Part shown: piece by piece, positions 46,450 to 54,455 of the stretch
How the letters are laid out: the number at the start of each line of letters is the position of its first letter
Position numbering within the stretch: position 1 is the stretch's first letter
NCBI RefSeq assembly: GCF_900475285.1
Contig: NZ_LS483370.1
Location: 2,184,001-2,248,000 of the forward strand
Reading direction: 5' to 3'
Source of the DNA: Pseudomonas taetrolens
Lineage (GTDB): Bacteria; Pseudomonadota; Gammaproteobacteria; Pseudomonadales; Pseudomonadaceae
Length of the DNA stretch: 64,000 bases
Position numbers and translations under genes: made by a program
Notes under the pieces: generated by a model
Told to the model about the DNA's origin: nothing
Seen by the model: the letters and a program-made list of their open reading frames with translations, nothing else
Database searches by the model: none

Positions 46450-47781
46450 TCAGGCAGTGACCGCTTTGGCCGAAGGCGTTGCGGCTAGGGTTGGTTGGGT
46501 GAGGTAGTGGCGGTAGCGCGGCAAGGCCATGGCCAGGAACACCGATGCCAGCACCAGCAGCGATACGCAGGAGGCCAGGGCATAGCGCAGCCCCTCGTTG
46601 CCCAGGCTATGAGCAAAACCGTCACTGAGCATGCCGATGAGCAAGGGGCCGACACCGACACCGAGCAAGGTCATGGACATCACGAATATCGCTGTGGCCT
46701 GGGCCAGGCGTGTGGCCGGGAACAGGTGCGAGATAGCGCCCAGGCACGGTGTTGCCCACCAGGTGCCGAAGAAACTGAACACCGAATAAAACAGGAACGC
46801 GGTGGGCACCGGCGTGCTGCCGACGTAAAACGCGGTGCCGGTGGGCATCAGGAAGTAGGCGAGTGCAAAAGGGATGCTGATAAGCGTCCCCAGCAGTGGC
46901 ACGCCAATTTGCCAGCCCTTGTCACGACGCACCATGCGATCACACAACATGCCGCAGGTGAGGGTGCCCAGGGTTGCGCCGACACCTCCGGCCACACCTG
47001 CCAGCAGCCCCGCGTCCTGCAGGCTCAGGCCATGGGAGCGGATCAGGAAGCTTGGGCTCCAGGTTCCGATGGCGTACCCGGCAATCGCGGCGGAACCGCC
47101 GGTCAGCACCAGCCACAGAAAGGACGGTGTTTGAAACAGCTGGCGCACAGTGACCGCCCAATGGTCCTGGATCAGGTCAGCGGCTTTGACCAACTGCGCG
47201 GGCTTCGGTGCGCGCACGGTCAGCATCAGCAACAGACCGAGAAAAATCCCGGGGGCGCCGATGATCAAAAAGGCGAAACGCCAGCCGTAATGCTGGGCGA
47301 TCCAGCCACCCAGGCCCAGGCCGAATATCGCCCCCAGGCTTGAGCCGAGCATCAGTACCGAGAGGGCGGTCGAGCGGCGCTCCGGTGGATACAGGTCAGA
47401 CACCATCGCCATGGATGGCGCGGTGCCGCCGGCCTCACCAATGGCCACCCCGATACGAGCCACCACCAGCATCGAGAAGCTGGCCGCAAGCCCGCAGAAC
47501 ATGGTCATCACGCTCCAGGCGATACAACTCAGACCGATGACGGTCTTGCGTCCTATACGGTCGGACAGGCGACCCAGTGGAAAGCCGAACAGGGTGTAAA
47601 ACACCGCGAAGGTCACGCCTGAAAGCAGGCCGATGCCGGTGTCGGAAATTCCGAATTCGGCCTTCACCGGTTCGATCAGAATCGCCATCAACAGACGGTC
47701 GATGTAGTTGAAGACATAAATGGCTGCCAGTACGCCCAATGCGTAATGGGTTCGCCAGGTGGGACGCGAGGGTATGGACAC
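46450..47781 (-). CDS. MFS transporter leading the hsaD unit
   Basis: A 443-residue, 12-helix MFS carrier with GRLSDRIGRKT in loop 2-3. It is clearly paralogous to the carrier at 12121 (for example the shared DLYPPxRRS and YGWRxAFxxIG segments). It starts a unit with hsaD and the dienoyl reductase-like gene and has a shared motif 59 bases upstream, so it probably moves steroid intermediates. A GGGAGAA Shine-Dalgarno precedes the ATG. Confidence 0.83.
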   Translation of the reverse strand: MSIPSRPTWRTHYALGVLAAIYVFNYIDRLLMAILIEPVKAEFGISDTGIGLLSGVTFAVFYTLFGFPLGRLSDRIGRKTVIGLSCIAWSVMTMFCGLAASFSMLVVARIGVAIGEAGGTAPSMAMVSDLYPPERRSTALSVLMLGSSLGAIFGLGLGGWIAQHYGWRFAFLIIGAPGIFLGLLLMLTVRAPKPAQLVKAADLIQDHWAVTVRQLFQTPSFLWLVLTGGSAAIAGYAIGTWSPSFLIRSHGLSLQDAGLLAGVAGGVGATLGTLTCGMLCDRMVRRDKGWQIGVPLLGTLISIPFALAYFLMPTGTAFYVGSTPVPTAFLFYSVFSFFGTWWATPCLGAISHLFPATRLAQATAIFVMSMTLLGVGVGPLLIGMLSDGFAHSLGNEGLRYALASCVSLLVLASVFLAMALPRYRHYLTQPTLAATPSAKAVTA

Positions 47782-47840
47782 GACGGGTTCTCCCGGTTTT
47801 GTTCTAGTGAGAGTGTTATTCCATAGGCGCGCAGGGTCTA

Positions 47841-47859
47841 CATCGTCCGTTTAGACCAG
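47841..47859 (-). promoter_or_regulatory. Shared cluster motif, site 5
   Basis: Minus reading CTGGTCTAAACGGACGATG, 59 bases before the MFS start. An AATAAC hexamer lies 20 bases after the motif. Confidence 0.7.
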
Positions 47860-47992
47860 CAGGTCAGCACTCCATCGATAACCTTCAGCCAGGGATAGAG
47901 GTATCTACAGCATTTTTTGTGGATGTCGAGTTTTGCGCTGGCCGAGCTGTTTTCCGGTGTGCCCTGATGATTGTCTTCAGTCGCGAGAGGGC

Positions 47993-48011
47993 TTAGTCCC
48001 ATCGGACGATG
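47993..48011 (+). promoter_or_regulatory. Shared cluster motif, site 6
   Basis: TTAGTCCCATCGGACGATG, 94 bases before the SDR at 48106. Together with site 5 it marks a divergent promoter region of about 320 bases (47782-48105) that holds no gene. Confidence 0.75.
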
Positions 48012-48105
48012 TTCTGCTTTTTCGTGCAGTCAATGATGGTTCCCGTATCCCGCCGTCAGCCTTCAGTGCTGCAGTCGGGCGTCATTCTGGCAGGCGGGAG
48101 GCTCT

Positions 48106-48840
48106 ATGAAATTGATGAACAAGGTTGCGTTTGTAACGGGTGCAGGCCAAGGCATGGGACGGGCAATCGTTCGTCATTTCGCCGAGCAAGGTGCATGGGT
48201 GGTGGCGGCTGACATCAACCTTGAGGCAGCTCGGGAAACGATTGAGGGTCTGGGTGACAAGGCGTTGGCCGTCAGTTGCAACGTGGCCGACAGCGACTCT
48301 GTAGCGACGGCAATGGCAGCCGTGCAAGCACGCTTCGGTCGTTTCGATGTGCTGGTCAATAACGCCGGGATCGGCTCGATCGATGCTTTCGCACAAACCC
48401 CGGACGAACACTGGCAACGGGTGATCGGCGTCAACCTGACCGGCACTTTCTTCTGCAGCCGCGAGGCCGTGAAGTTGATGCTCGCTGCCGGCACCCCGGG
48501 TGTGGTGATCAATATCTCCAGTACTTCAGCTCTGACCGGTGAAGGTCCAAGCCATTACTGCGCCGCCAAAGCCGGCGTGATGGGACTGACCCGCAGCATG
48601 GCGCGCGAATTGGCGGCCAATGGCATTCGCGTCAACACCATCGTCCCTGGCCCGACCAACACACCAATGATGGCTGACATCCCCGACGACTGGATGCAAA
48701 GCATGCTCAAGGCCATCCCACTGGGCCGCATGGGCGAAACCGATGAAATTGCACGGGTCGCGGCCTTCCTGGCCAGTGATGACGCGGCGTTTATCACCGG
48801 GCAAAACCTCGCGGTCAACGGCGGCATGGCGTTTATCTAA
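48106..48840 (+). CDS. Short-chain dehydrogenase, candidate hydroxysteroid dehydrogenase
   Basis: A 244-residue SDR with TGAGQGMGRA, NNAGIG, Ser in ISSTSALTG and Tyr-Lys in HYCAAKAG. The group is common for 3-oxoacyl and hydroxysteroid oxidoreductases. It begins the unit that includes a second SDR, a SnoaL protein, an old-yellow enzyme and a ligase. Comamonas testosteroni inverts the 12alpha-hydroxyl of cholate through two SDRs (SteA and SteB); this pair could do the same. That link is inferred from context. Confidence 0.75.
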   Translation: MKLMNKVAFVTGAGQGMGRAIVRHFAEQGAWVVAADINLEAARETIEGLGDKALAVSCNVADSDSVATAMAAVQARFGRFDVLVNNAGIGSIDAFAQTPDEHWQRVIGVNLTGTFFCSREAVKLMLAAGTPGVVINISSTSALTGEGPSHYCAAKAGVMGLTRSMARELAANGIRVNTIVPGPTNTPMMADIPDDWMQSMLKAIPLGRMGETDEIARVAAFLASDDAAFITGQNLAVNGGMAFI

Positions 48841-48869
48841 TCGTTGGGCACTGGATGGGGGAACAGAAT

Positions 48870-49643
48870 ATGAGCATTCGTTTACAGGGCAAAGTCGCAT
48901 TCATCACCGGCGCCGGATCGGGCATCGGTGCCGCCACGGCGCTGCGGTTTGCTGAGGAGGGCGCGCTGGTGGTGCTGTGCGGTCGCCGTATCGAACCGCT
49001 GGAAGCGGTGGCGGCACAGATTCGTGATGTCGGGGGGCGTGCCGAATGTGCGGTGGCCGATGTCAGCAATGAAGCGGCTTATGTCGGCGCCATTGAAGCG
49101 GCTGCCAAGCGCAACGGGCGACTGGACATTCTGGTGAACAACGCCATGGCCTACAGCTGGGGCGCGATTGACAGCACCTCGACAGCTGACTGGCACTCGA
49201 ACTTCGCCACTACGGTGGACGGTACGTTCTGGGGCACGCGCACGGCCATGAGCCTGATGCGTGCACAGGGCAGCGGCTCGATCATCAATATCGCCTCGAT
49301 CTGCGGCCTGTTCGGCACACCGTGGATGGCCGGCTACTCAGCGGCCAAGGCGGCAGTCATCAACTTCAGTCGTGCAGCGGCCAGCGAAGGGGCGAGCCAT
49401 AACATCCGCTGCAACGTGGTGATCCCGGGCGTGGTAGCGACCCCGGCCACCGCGGGCATGCTGACTGACGACAAGACCCGTCTCAACACCGAAAAACTGA
49501 TTCCCCTCAAACGCGTGGGCCTGCCGGTAGAAGTGGCCAACGCCATTCTGTTCCTGGCCAGCGACGAAGCGTCTTACATCACCGGTGCGAGCTTGCCGGT
49601 CGACGGTGGCCGCAGCAGCGAACTGTACACCGTACTGGAATAA
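48870..49643 (+). CDS. Second short-chain dehydrogenase of the pair
   Basis: A 257-residue SDR with TGAGSGIGAA, Ser in NIASICGLFG and Tyr-Lys in GYSAAKAAV. It shows NNAMAYS in place of the usual NNAG, a deviation at the coenzyme-side Asn loop. ATG at 48870 is preferred to 48855, since GGGGGAA lies 8 bases before it. It is 29 bases after the first SDR. A hydroxysteroid substrate is likely from context; position and direction of reaction are unknown. Confidence 0.75.
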   Translation: MSIRLQGKVAFITGAGSGIGAATALRFAEEGALVVLCGRRIEPLEAVAAQIRDVGGRAECAVADVSNEAAYVGAIEAAAKRNGRLDILVNNAMAYSWGAIDSTSTADWHSNFATTVDGTFWGTRTAMSLMRAQGSGSIINIASICGLFGTPWMAGYSAAKAAVINFSRAAASEGASHNIRCNVVIPGVVATPATAGMLTDDKTRLNTEKLIPLKRVGLPVEVANAILFLASDEASYITGASLPVDGGRSSELYTVLE

Positions 49644-49720
49644 CCCCACGTATCGCAGGGGCCGGGGCGGCTGTGGCCGCTCGGGAACAGACCGTCAGAG
49701 ATTGTTTAAGGACACCGCTT

Positions 49721-50350
49721 ATGGAACAGAACGCCTTGCTTGCCCGTCTTGATCGGCTGGAGTCGATTGAAGAAATTCGTCAACTGGCCGGCAAATACTC
49801 ATTGTCGCTGGACATGCGCGACCTGGATGCCCACGTCAATTTGTTTGCTGAAGATATTCGTGTCGGGCGTGAAAAAGTCGGGCGTGCACACCTTAAGGCC
49901 TGGGTCGATGACACCCTGCGCGATCAGTTTCATGGCACCTCGCATCACCTGGGCCAGCACTTGATCGAGTTCACCGACCCGGATCATGCGGTCGGGGTGG
50001 TGTATTCCAAGAACGAGCATGAAACCGGCCCTGAGTGGGTGAACATGCAAATGCTCTATTGGGATGACTATGAGCGCATGCAGGGCCGCTGGTATTTCCG
50101 CCGTCGCCTGCCGTGCTACTGGTACGCCAGTGATCTCAACAAACCGCCGATCGGCACGCAAAAGATGCGCTGGCCGGGACGCGAACCCTACGCAGGCACC
50201 TTCCACGATTTGTTTCCGTCCTGGGCCGAGTTTTGGGCAAGTCGTCCGGATAAAGAGCACTTGCCACAGGTCGCGGCAGCTGCACCGGTCGAACGCTTTC
50301 TGGCCACCCTGCGCCGCGGGGCCGGCGCTCCGAAAATTCGCGTGCGCTGA
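49721..50350 (+). CDS. SnoaL/NTF2-like protein, candidate steroid dehydratase or isomerase
   Basis: A 209-residue protein with the SnoaL start LARLDRLESIEEIRQLAGKYSLSLDMRDLDAHVNLFAEDI, followed by GTSHHLGQHLIEF and the aromatic DYERMQGRWYFRRR strand. NTF2-like folds include ketosteroid isomerase, the 7alpha-dehydratase BaiE and the hydroxysteroid dehydratase Hsh2 of Novosphingobium. Its setting between two SDRs and an old-yellow enzyme suggests removal of a hydroxyl from the ring system followed by reduction. The fold is confident; the reaction is a hypothesis. TAAGGA precedes the ATG. Confidence 0.78.
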   Translation: MEQNALLARLDRLESIEEIRQLAGKYSLSLDMRDLDAHVNLFAEDIRVGREKVGRAHLKAWVDDTLRDQFHGTSHHLGQHLIEFTDPDHAVGVVYSKNEHETGPEWVNMQMLYWDDYERMQGRWYFRRRLPCYWYASDLNKPPIGTQKMRWPGREPYAGTFHDLFPSWAEFWASRPDKEHLPQVAAAAPVERFLATLRRGAGAPKIRVR

Positions 50351-50359
50351 GGAGCCACT

Positions 50360-51433
50360 ATGAGCATTTTGTTTGAACCTGTGCGGTTGGGCGAGCTGGA
50401 ACTGGCCAACCGTATTGTCATGGCACCCATGACCCGTAGCCGGGCCGATCAGCAGGGCGTGCCGACCACCGAAATGGTTGAGTATTACCGGCAACGGGCG
50501 TCAGCGGGGTTGATCGTCGCGGAAGGCACGGCGCCCTCGGCCGATGGCCTCGGTTATTGCCGCACCCCGGCCATCTATAGCGCCGAACAGATCACTGCCT
50601 GGAAAGCCGTAACCGATGCCGTGCATGCCGAAGGCGGCCTGATCGTGCTGCAACTGATGCACGTGGGTCGGGCATCGAGTGTCTTTAACAAGCCGGCAGG
50701 TGCGGCAACGGTCGCCCCGTCAGCCTTGCGCGCGCGCACCCAACTGTTTACCGATGCCGCCGGCATGGTCGACACCGATGAGCCGCAGGCCCTGTCGCTG
50801 GACGACATTGCGCAGGTGATCGAAGAGTATCGCCAAGCGGCGTTGAATGCCCGCGAGGCAGGATTCGACGGCGTGGAGTTGCACTGCACCAGCGGCTATT
50901 TGCCCATGCAGTTCATGGCCTCGGGCAGCAACCTGCGCACTGACCGTTATGGCGGCAGTGTCGAGAACCGCGTGCGCTTCCCGGTGGAGGTTCTCAGCGC
51001 CATGGCGCAGGCCATTGGCGCCGGTCGGGTCGGGATGCGCCTGTGCCCGGGCAACCCGTTCAACGACATTCAGGATGACGATCCGCTGGCAACGGCCGAG
51101 GCCTTGTGCAAGGCGGCCGAGCCGCTGGATCTGGCCTATGTGCACATCATGCGTTCGCCGCTGGCCGAGCTCGATGCGTTTGCTCTGGCGCAGCGTCATT
51201 GCAGCAGCGGCCTGATCCTCAATGACGGTTTTGACGGTGCCGGTGCTGAAGCCGCGCTGCAGGCCGGGCAGGGCGAGGCAGTGTCGTTTGCGCGGCACTT
51301 TATCGCCAACCCGGATCTGGTCGAGCGTCTGCGACGCGGCTTGCCACTGGCACGCTTTGACCGCAAAACCCTGTATTCCCCTGGTCCGGAAGGCTACAGC
51401 GATTACCCGCTGTGCGAGGCGGTGGCGCAATGA
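50360..51433 (+). CDS. Old-yellow-enzyme family ene-reductase
   Basis: A 357-residue FMN TIM-barrel protein (ANRIVMAPMTRSRA, then LMHVGRASS, GFDGVELHCTSGYLPMQFMASGSNLRTDRYGGS). The substrate-binding motif reads HCTSGY in place of the common HxANGY: the usual Asn is Ser, which may change substrate geometry. It should reduce an activated C=C, plausibly a steroid enone formed after dehydration. Its stop overlaps the next start (ATGA). Confidence 0.83.
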   Translation: MSILFEPVRLGELELANRIVMAPMTRSRADQQGVPTTEMVEYYRQRASAGLIVAEGTAPSADGLGYCRTPAIYSAEQITAWKAVTDAVHAEGGLIVLQLMHVGRASSVFNKPAGAATVAPSALRARTQLFTDAAGMVDTDEPQALSLDDIAQVIEEYRQAALNAREAGFDGVELHCTSGYLPMQFMASGSNLRTDRYGGSVENRVRFPVEVLSAMAQAIGAGRVGMRLCPGNPFNDIQDDDPLATAEALCKAAEPLDLAYVHIMRSPLAELDAFALAQRHCSSGLILNDGFDGAGAEAALQAGQGEAVSFARHFIANPDLVERLRRGLPLARFDRKTLYSPGPEGYSDYPLCEAVAQ

Positions 51434-53292
51434 ACGATATGTCCCGGATCAACGTCCCAGTGGCGTCTCGACAACAGCCGGTGCCGCGCGAGCAGACCCA
51501 GGCCTTGCTGGACCTGCGTTCTGCGGCCAGTGCCCAGATCAAACCGGCTGACTTGTACACCTTGGCGGATCGCCTTGAGGCTCAGGCGCAAAGCGCCCCC
51601 GAACGTACGTTCTTGATCTATGGCACGCAGACGTTCAGCTATGGCGAAGTGGATGCCCAGGCTCACCGCATGGCCCACGTGTTTTACAGCAAGGGCTTGC
51701 GACCCGGTGATGTTTGTGCGATCGCCATGGAGAACCGCCCGGGGTTTTTCTTCAGTTGGTTCGGCCTGGTGAAGCTGGGTGTCGTGGTGGCGTTTATCAA
51801 TACCCAGGTCAGCGGCAAGCCGCTGGTGCATGCCCTGGAATCCACTGCCGCCAAAGCCGTGGTGGTCGGCGAAGAGTGCCTGGCTAATCTGCGGGCCACC
51901 GACGACGTGCCGGACGTGCCGTGGTGGCTGATTCCAGACCTTGAAAACCCCTGGGATGGTGAACTGCCGACCTGCGTCGATGGCGGCTTTGCTGCGCAGC
52001 TTGCCCAGGCCCCGGCCACGCCGTTCCCGCGGGAGGTCCGGGCAGCGGTCACGGCAGAAAGCACGACCTTGCTGATTTTTACCTCGGGTACAACCGGCCT
52101 GCCCAAGGCTGCCCGCTACAGCCATATGCGCTGGATGTCGTCGGGTGACGTGATGGAAGTCACCCTGGGGGCCACCTGCGACGACGTGTTTTATTGCTGT
52201 CTGCCGCTGTATCACGGTGCCGCGGCCACCTCGGTGACGTCCACCGCCTTGCGCGTCGGGGCCAGTATTGTGGTGCGCCGCAAGTTCAGCGTGCGCGAGT
52301 TCTGGCAGGACGTGCGGCGCAACCAGATCACGGTTTTTCAGTACATCGGTGAAATCTGCCGTTACTTGCTTAATCAGCCGCCGGTGGCCGGGGAGCGCGA
52401 GCACAGCTTGCGCTACATGCTCGGGGCCGGGTTGACGCCCGAGTCCTGGCAACGCTGGCTGGAACGTTTCGGGCCGATCCAGGTGTTCGAGGGATGGGGA
52501 GCGACCGAGGCCAATGCCAACCTGATCAACGTCGACAATTATGTTGGCTCGTGCGGGCGTGTACCGGACTGGAGCCGCACCAACCTGCGGCTGGTGCGTT
52601 ACGACGTCGAGAGCGACACCCATCCACGGGATGAACAGGGCTTTTACCAGCTCTGCCAACCGGGGGAAGTGGGGGAAGCCATGGGCTTTATCGTCAATCA
52701 TCCGCAGATGGGTGGCGGGCGTTTTGAGGGCTATACCAGCGACGCCGCGACTGAAAGCAAGATCCGCCGCGATGTCTTCCAGCCCGGCGATGCCTACTGG
52801 AGTTCGGGTGACCTGCTGCGCTATGACGACGATGGCTATTTCTATTTCGTAGACCGTATCGGTGACACCTTCCGCTGGAAAAGCGAAAACGTCTCCACCC
52901 TGGAAGTGGCGGACACCCTGAGTGATTTGCCGGGGCTTGAACTGATCAACGTCTACGGCGTGCAAGTGCCGGAACACGAAGGCCGGGCCGGTATGGCGGC
53001 CATACTGATGCAGCCGGGGCAGAACTTTGATCCCAAGGCGTTCTATGACCTGACCGAAGCCCGCTTGCCGCGATATGCGGCGCCGATGTTTGTCCGGGTC
53101 TCGGCAGCAGCAGACCTGACCAGTACGTTCAAGCTGCGCAAGGTTGATTTACAGCGCCAGGGCTACGCGCCGGGGCTGTTTGCCGATCCGCTGTTTGTGC
53201 GGGACGAAAGCACGCGCACCTATCAGCCGTATTCGTTGCAGGTGTTGGCCCGTGCCGGTTTGCCGCCCTTTGTGAGCCCCGGCCATGAGTGA
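51430..53292 (+). CDS. FATP-type acyl-CoA ligase, candidate bile-acid:CoA ligase
   Basis: A 620-residue AMP-forming ligase of the FATP/very-long-chain group, larger than the two other ligases here. Motifs are IFTSGTTGLPKAAR, LPLYHGAAAT, EGWGATEAN, SGDLLRYDDDGYFYFVDRIGDTFRWKSENVST. The FATP group includes bile acyl-CoA synthetases, and bile-acid degraders such as P. putida DOC21 start side-chain degradation with a ligase (StdA1). So it probably activates the C24 carboxyl. The ATG at 51430 overlaps the preceding stop. Confidence 0.82.
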   Translation: MNDMSRINVPVASRQQPVPREQTQALLDLRSAASAQIKPADLYTLADRLEAQAQSAPERTFLIYGTQTFSYGEVDAQAHRMAHVFYSKGLRPGDVCAIAMENRPGFFFSWFGLVKLGVVVAFINTQVSGKPLVHALESTAAKAVVVGEECLANLRATDDVPDVPWWLIPDLENPWDGELPTCVDGGFAAQLAQAPATPFPREVRAAVTAESTTLLIFTSGTTGLPKAARYSHMRWMSSGDVMEVTLGATCDDVFYCCLPLYHGAAATSVTSTALRVGASIVVRRKFSVREFWQDVRRNQITVFQYIGEICRYLLNQPPVAGEREHSLRYMLGAGLTPESWQRWLERFGPIQVFEGWGATEANANLINVDNYVGSCGRVPDWSRTNLRLVRYDVESDTHPRDEQGFYQLCQPGEVGEAMGFIVNHPQMGGGRFEGYTSDAATESKIRRDVFQPGDAYWSSGDLLRYDDDGYFYFVDRIGDTFRWKSENVSTLEVADTLSDLPGLELINVYGVQVPEHEGRAGMAAILMQPGQNFDPKAFYDLTEARLPRYAAPMFVRVSAAADLTSTFKLRKVDLQRQGYAPGLFADPLFVRDESTRTYQPYSLQVLARAGLPPFVSPGHE

Positions 53293-54370
53293 ATTCGACG
53301 CCCGGGGTCACGAATGGCGTGACGGTCTGCGATATCCCTGGCCGCTGGCTCCGGCTAATGGTCAGGTGCAGGAAGTGGCCGAGGGCGTGTTATGGCTGCG
53401 GATGCCGCTGCCGTTCGGTCTGGATCATATCAATCTGTATCTGTTGCGCCATGGCGACGGTTGGGTGGCGGTCGATACCGGCCTCAACAGCGACCAATGC
53501 CGGGACGTATGGGAGCAGGTTTTTGTCGAGGTCATGGCCGGCTTGCCGCTGAAAGCGGTGATTTGCACGCATTTTCACAGTGACCATACCGGTGTGGTGG
53601 GGTGGCTGGCCGAGCGTTTTCGGTGTCCGGTGCTGATGACGCTCGGCGAGTTCGACGCGCTGCATCATGGACCGCCGAGGGCTGCATCACCGGATTGGGC
53701 CTTTCTCGATTTTTATCAAAAGGCCGGCTTCAGCGTGGAGCGTGCCACGTCCTTGCTGCCGTTGATCCAGGGTGAACACTTTCGGCCGCAGACCGCGGCG
53801 GGCTTCACCCGGTTGGCAAACGGCAGCGAACTGATCATTGGCGGCCGCCACTGGCAGGTCGTGACCGGCAACGGGCATTCGCCGGAGCATGCATGCTTGT
53901 ATGCCGCCGACGATGGCCTGCTGATTTCGGGCGATCAGGTGTTGCCGCGTATCACGTCGACCATTGCGGTGTACGTCATCGAGCCTGAAGCCAACCCGTT
54001 GCGCGACTGGCTGGACTCCATCGAACGCCTGCGGGTGATCCCCGACAGCGTGCTGGTGCTGCCGGCGCACGAGCGACCGTTTTTCAATTTGCACCTGCGC
54101 CTCGATCAATTGCGCGACCACCACCGGGCCCACTTGCAGCAACTGCTGGAGGCTTGCGAGGAACCGCGCACGGCGCTGGAAATGATGGCGGTGCTGTTCA
54201 AGAAACTGTCAGGTCGTTTTGACGAGCTGATGGCCGTTGGCGAAACGTTGGCTCACGCCAATTACCTCATGGCCGAGGGGGCGCTCGTTCGTGAGGAACA
54301 AGGAGGGCTGCACCGTTATCGACGGCCCCGGACAGGAGTCTCGAAGTTCAATCCGCTCGAGCAGTTCTGA
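53285..54370 (+). CDS. Metallo-beta-lactamase fold hydrolase
   Basis: A 361-residue MBL-fold enzyme with THFHSDH (His96, His98, Asp100, His101), GNGHSPEH, SGDQVLPR and PAHERPF, so a full binuclear metal site. A helical tail of about 90 residues follows. It overlaps the ligase gene by 8 bases and precedes the DUF1302 gene. Relatives are thioesterases or lactonases; release of stalled acyl-CoA or opening of a lactone would suit the pathway. No specific substrate can be read from the sequence. Confidence 0.82.
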   Translation: MSEFDARGHEWRDGLRYPWPLAPANGQVQEVAEGVLWLRMPLPFGLDHINLYLLRHGDGWVAVDTGLNSDQCRDVWEQVFVEVMAGLPLKAVICTHFHSDHTGVVGWLAERFRCPVLMTLGEFDALHHGPPRAASPDWAFLDFYQKAGFSVERATSLLPLIQGEHFRPQTAAGFTRLANGSELIIGGRHWQVVTGNGHSPEHACLYAADDGLLISGDQVLPRITSTIAVYVIEPEANPLRDWLDSIERLRVIPDSVLVLPAHERPFFNLHLRLDQLRDHHRAHLQQLLEACEEPRTALEMMAVLFKKLSGRFDELMAVGETLAHANYLMAEGALVREEQGGLHRYRRPRTGVSKFNPLEQF

Positions 54371-54455
54371 GCGCAGCCCTGCGCGCAGCCGGTAGAACGC
54401 AATGACGCTTGAACCCATCGATGCGGCCAAAGGGTCGCGAACCAGGAGAGGCAGA

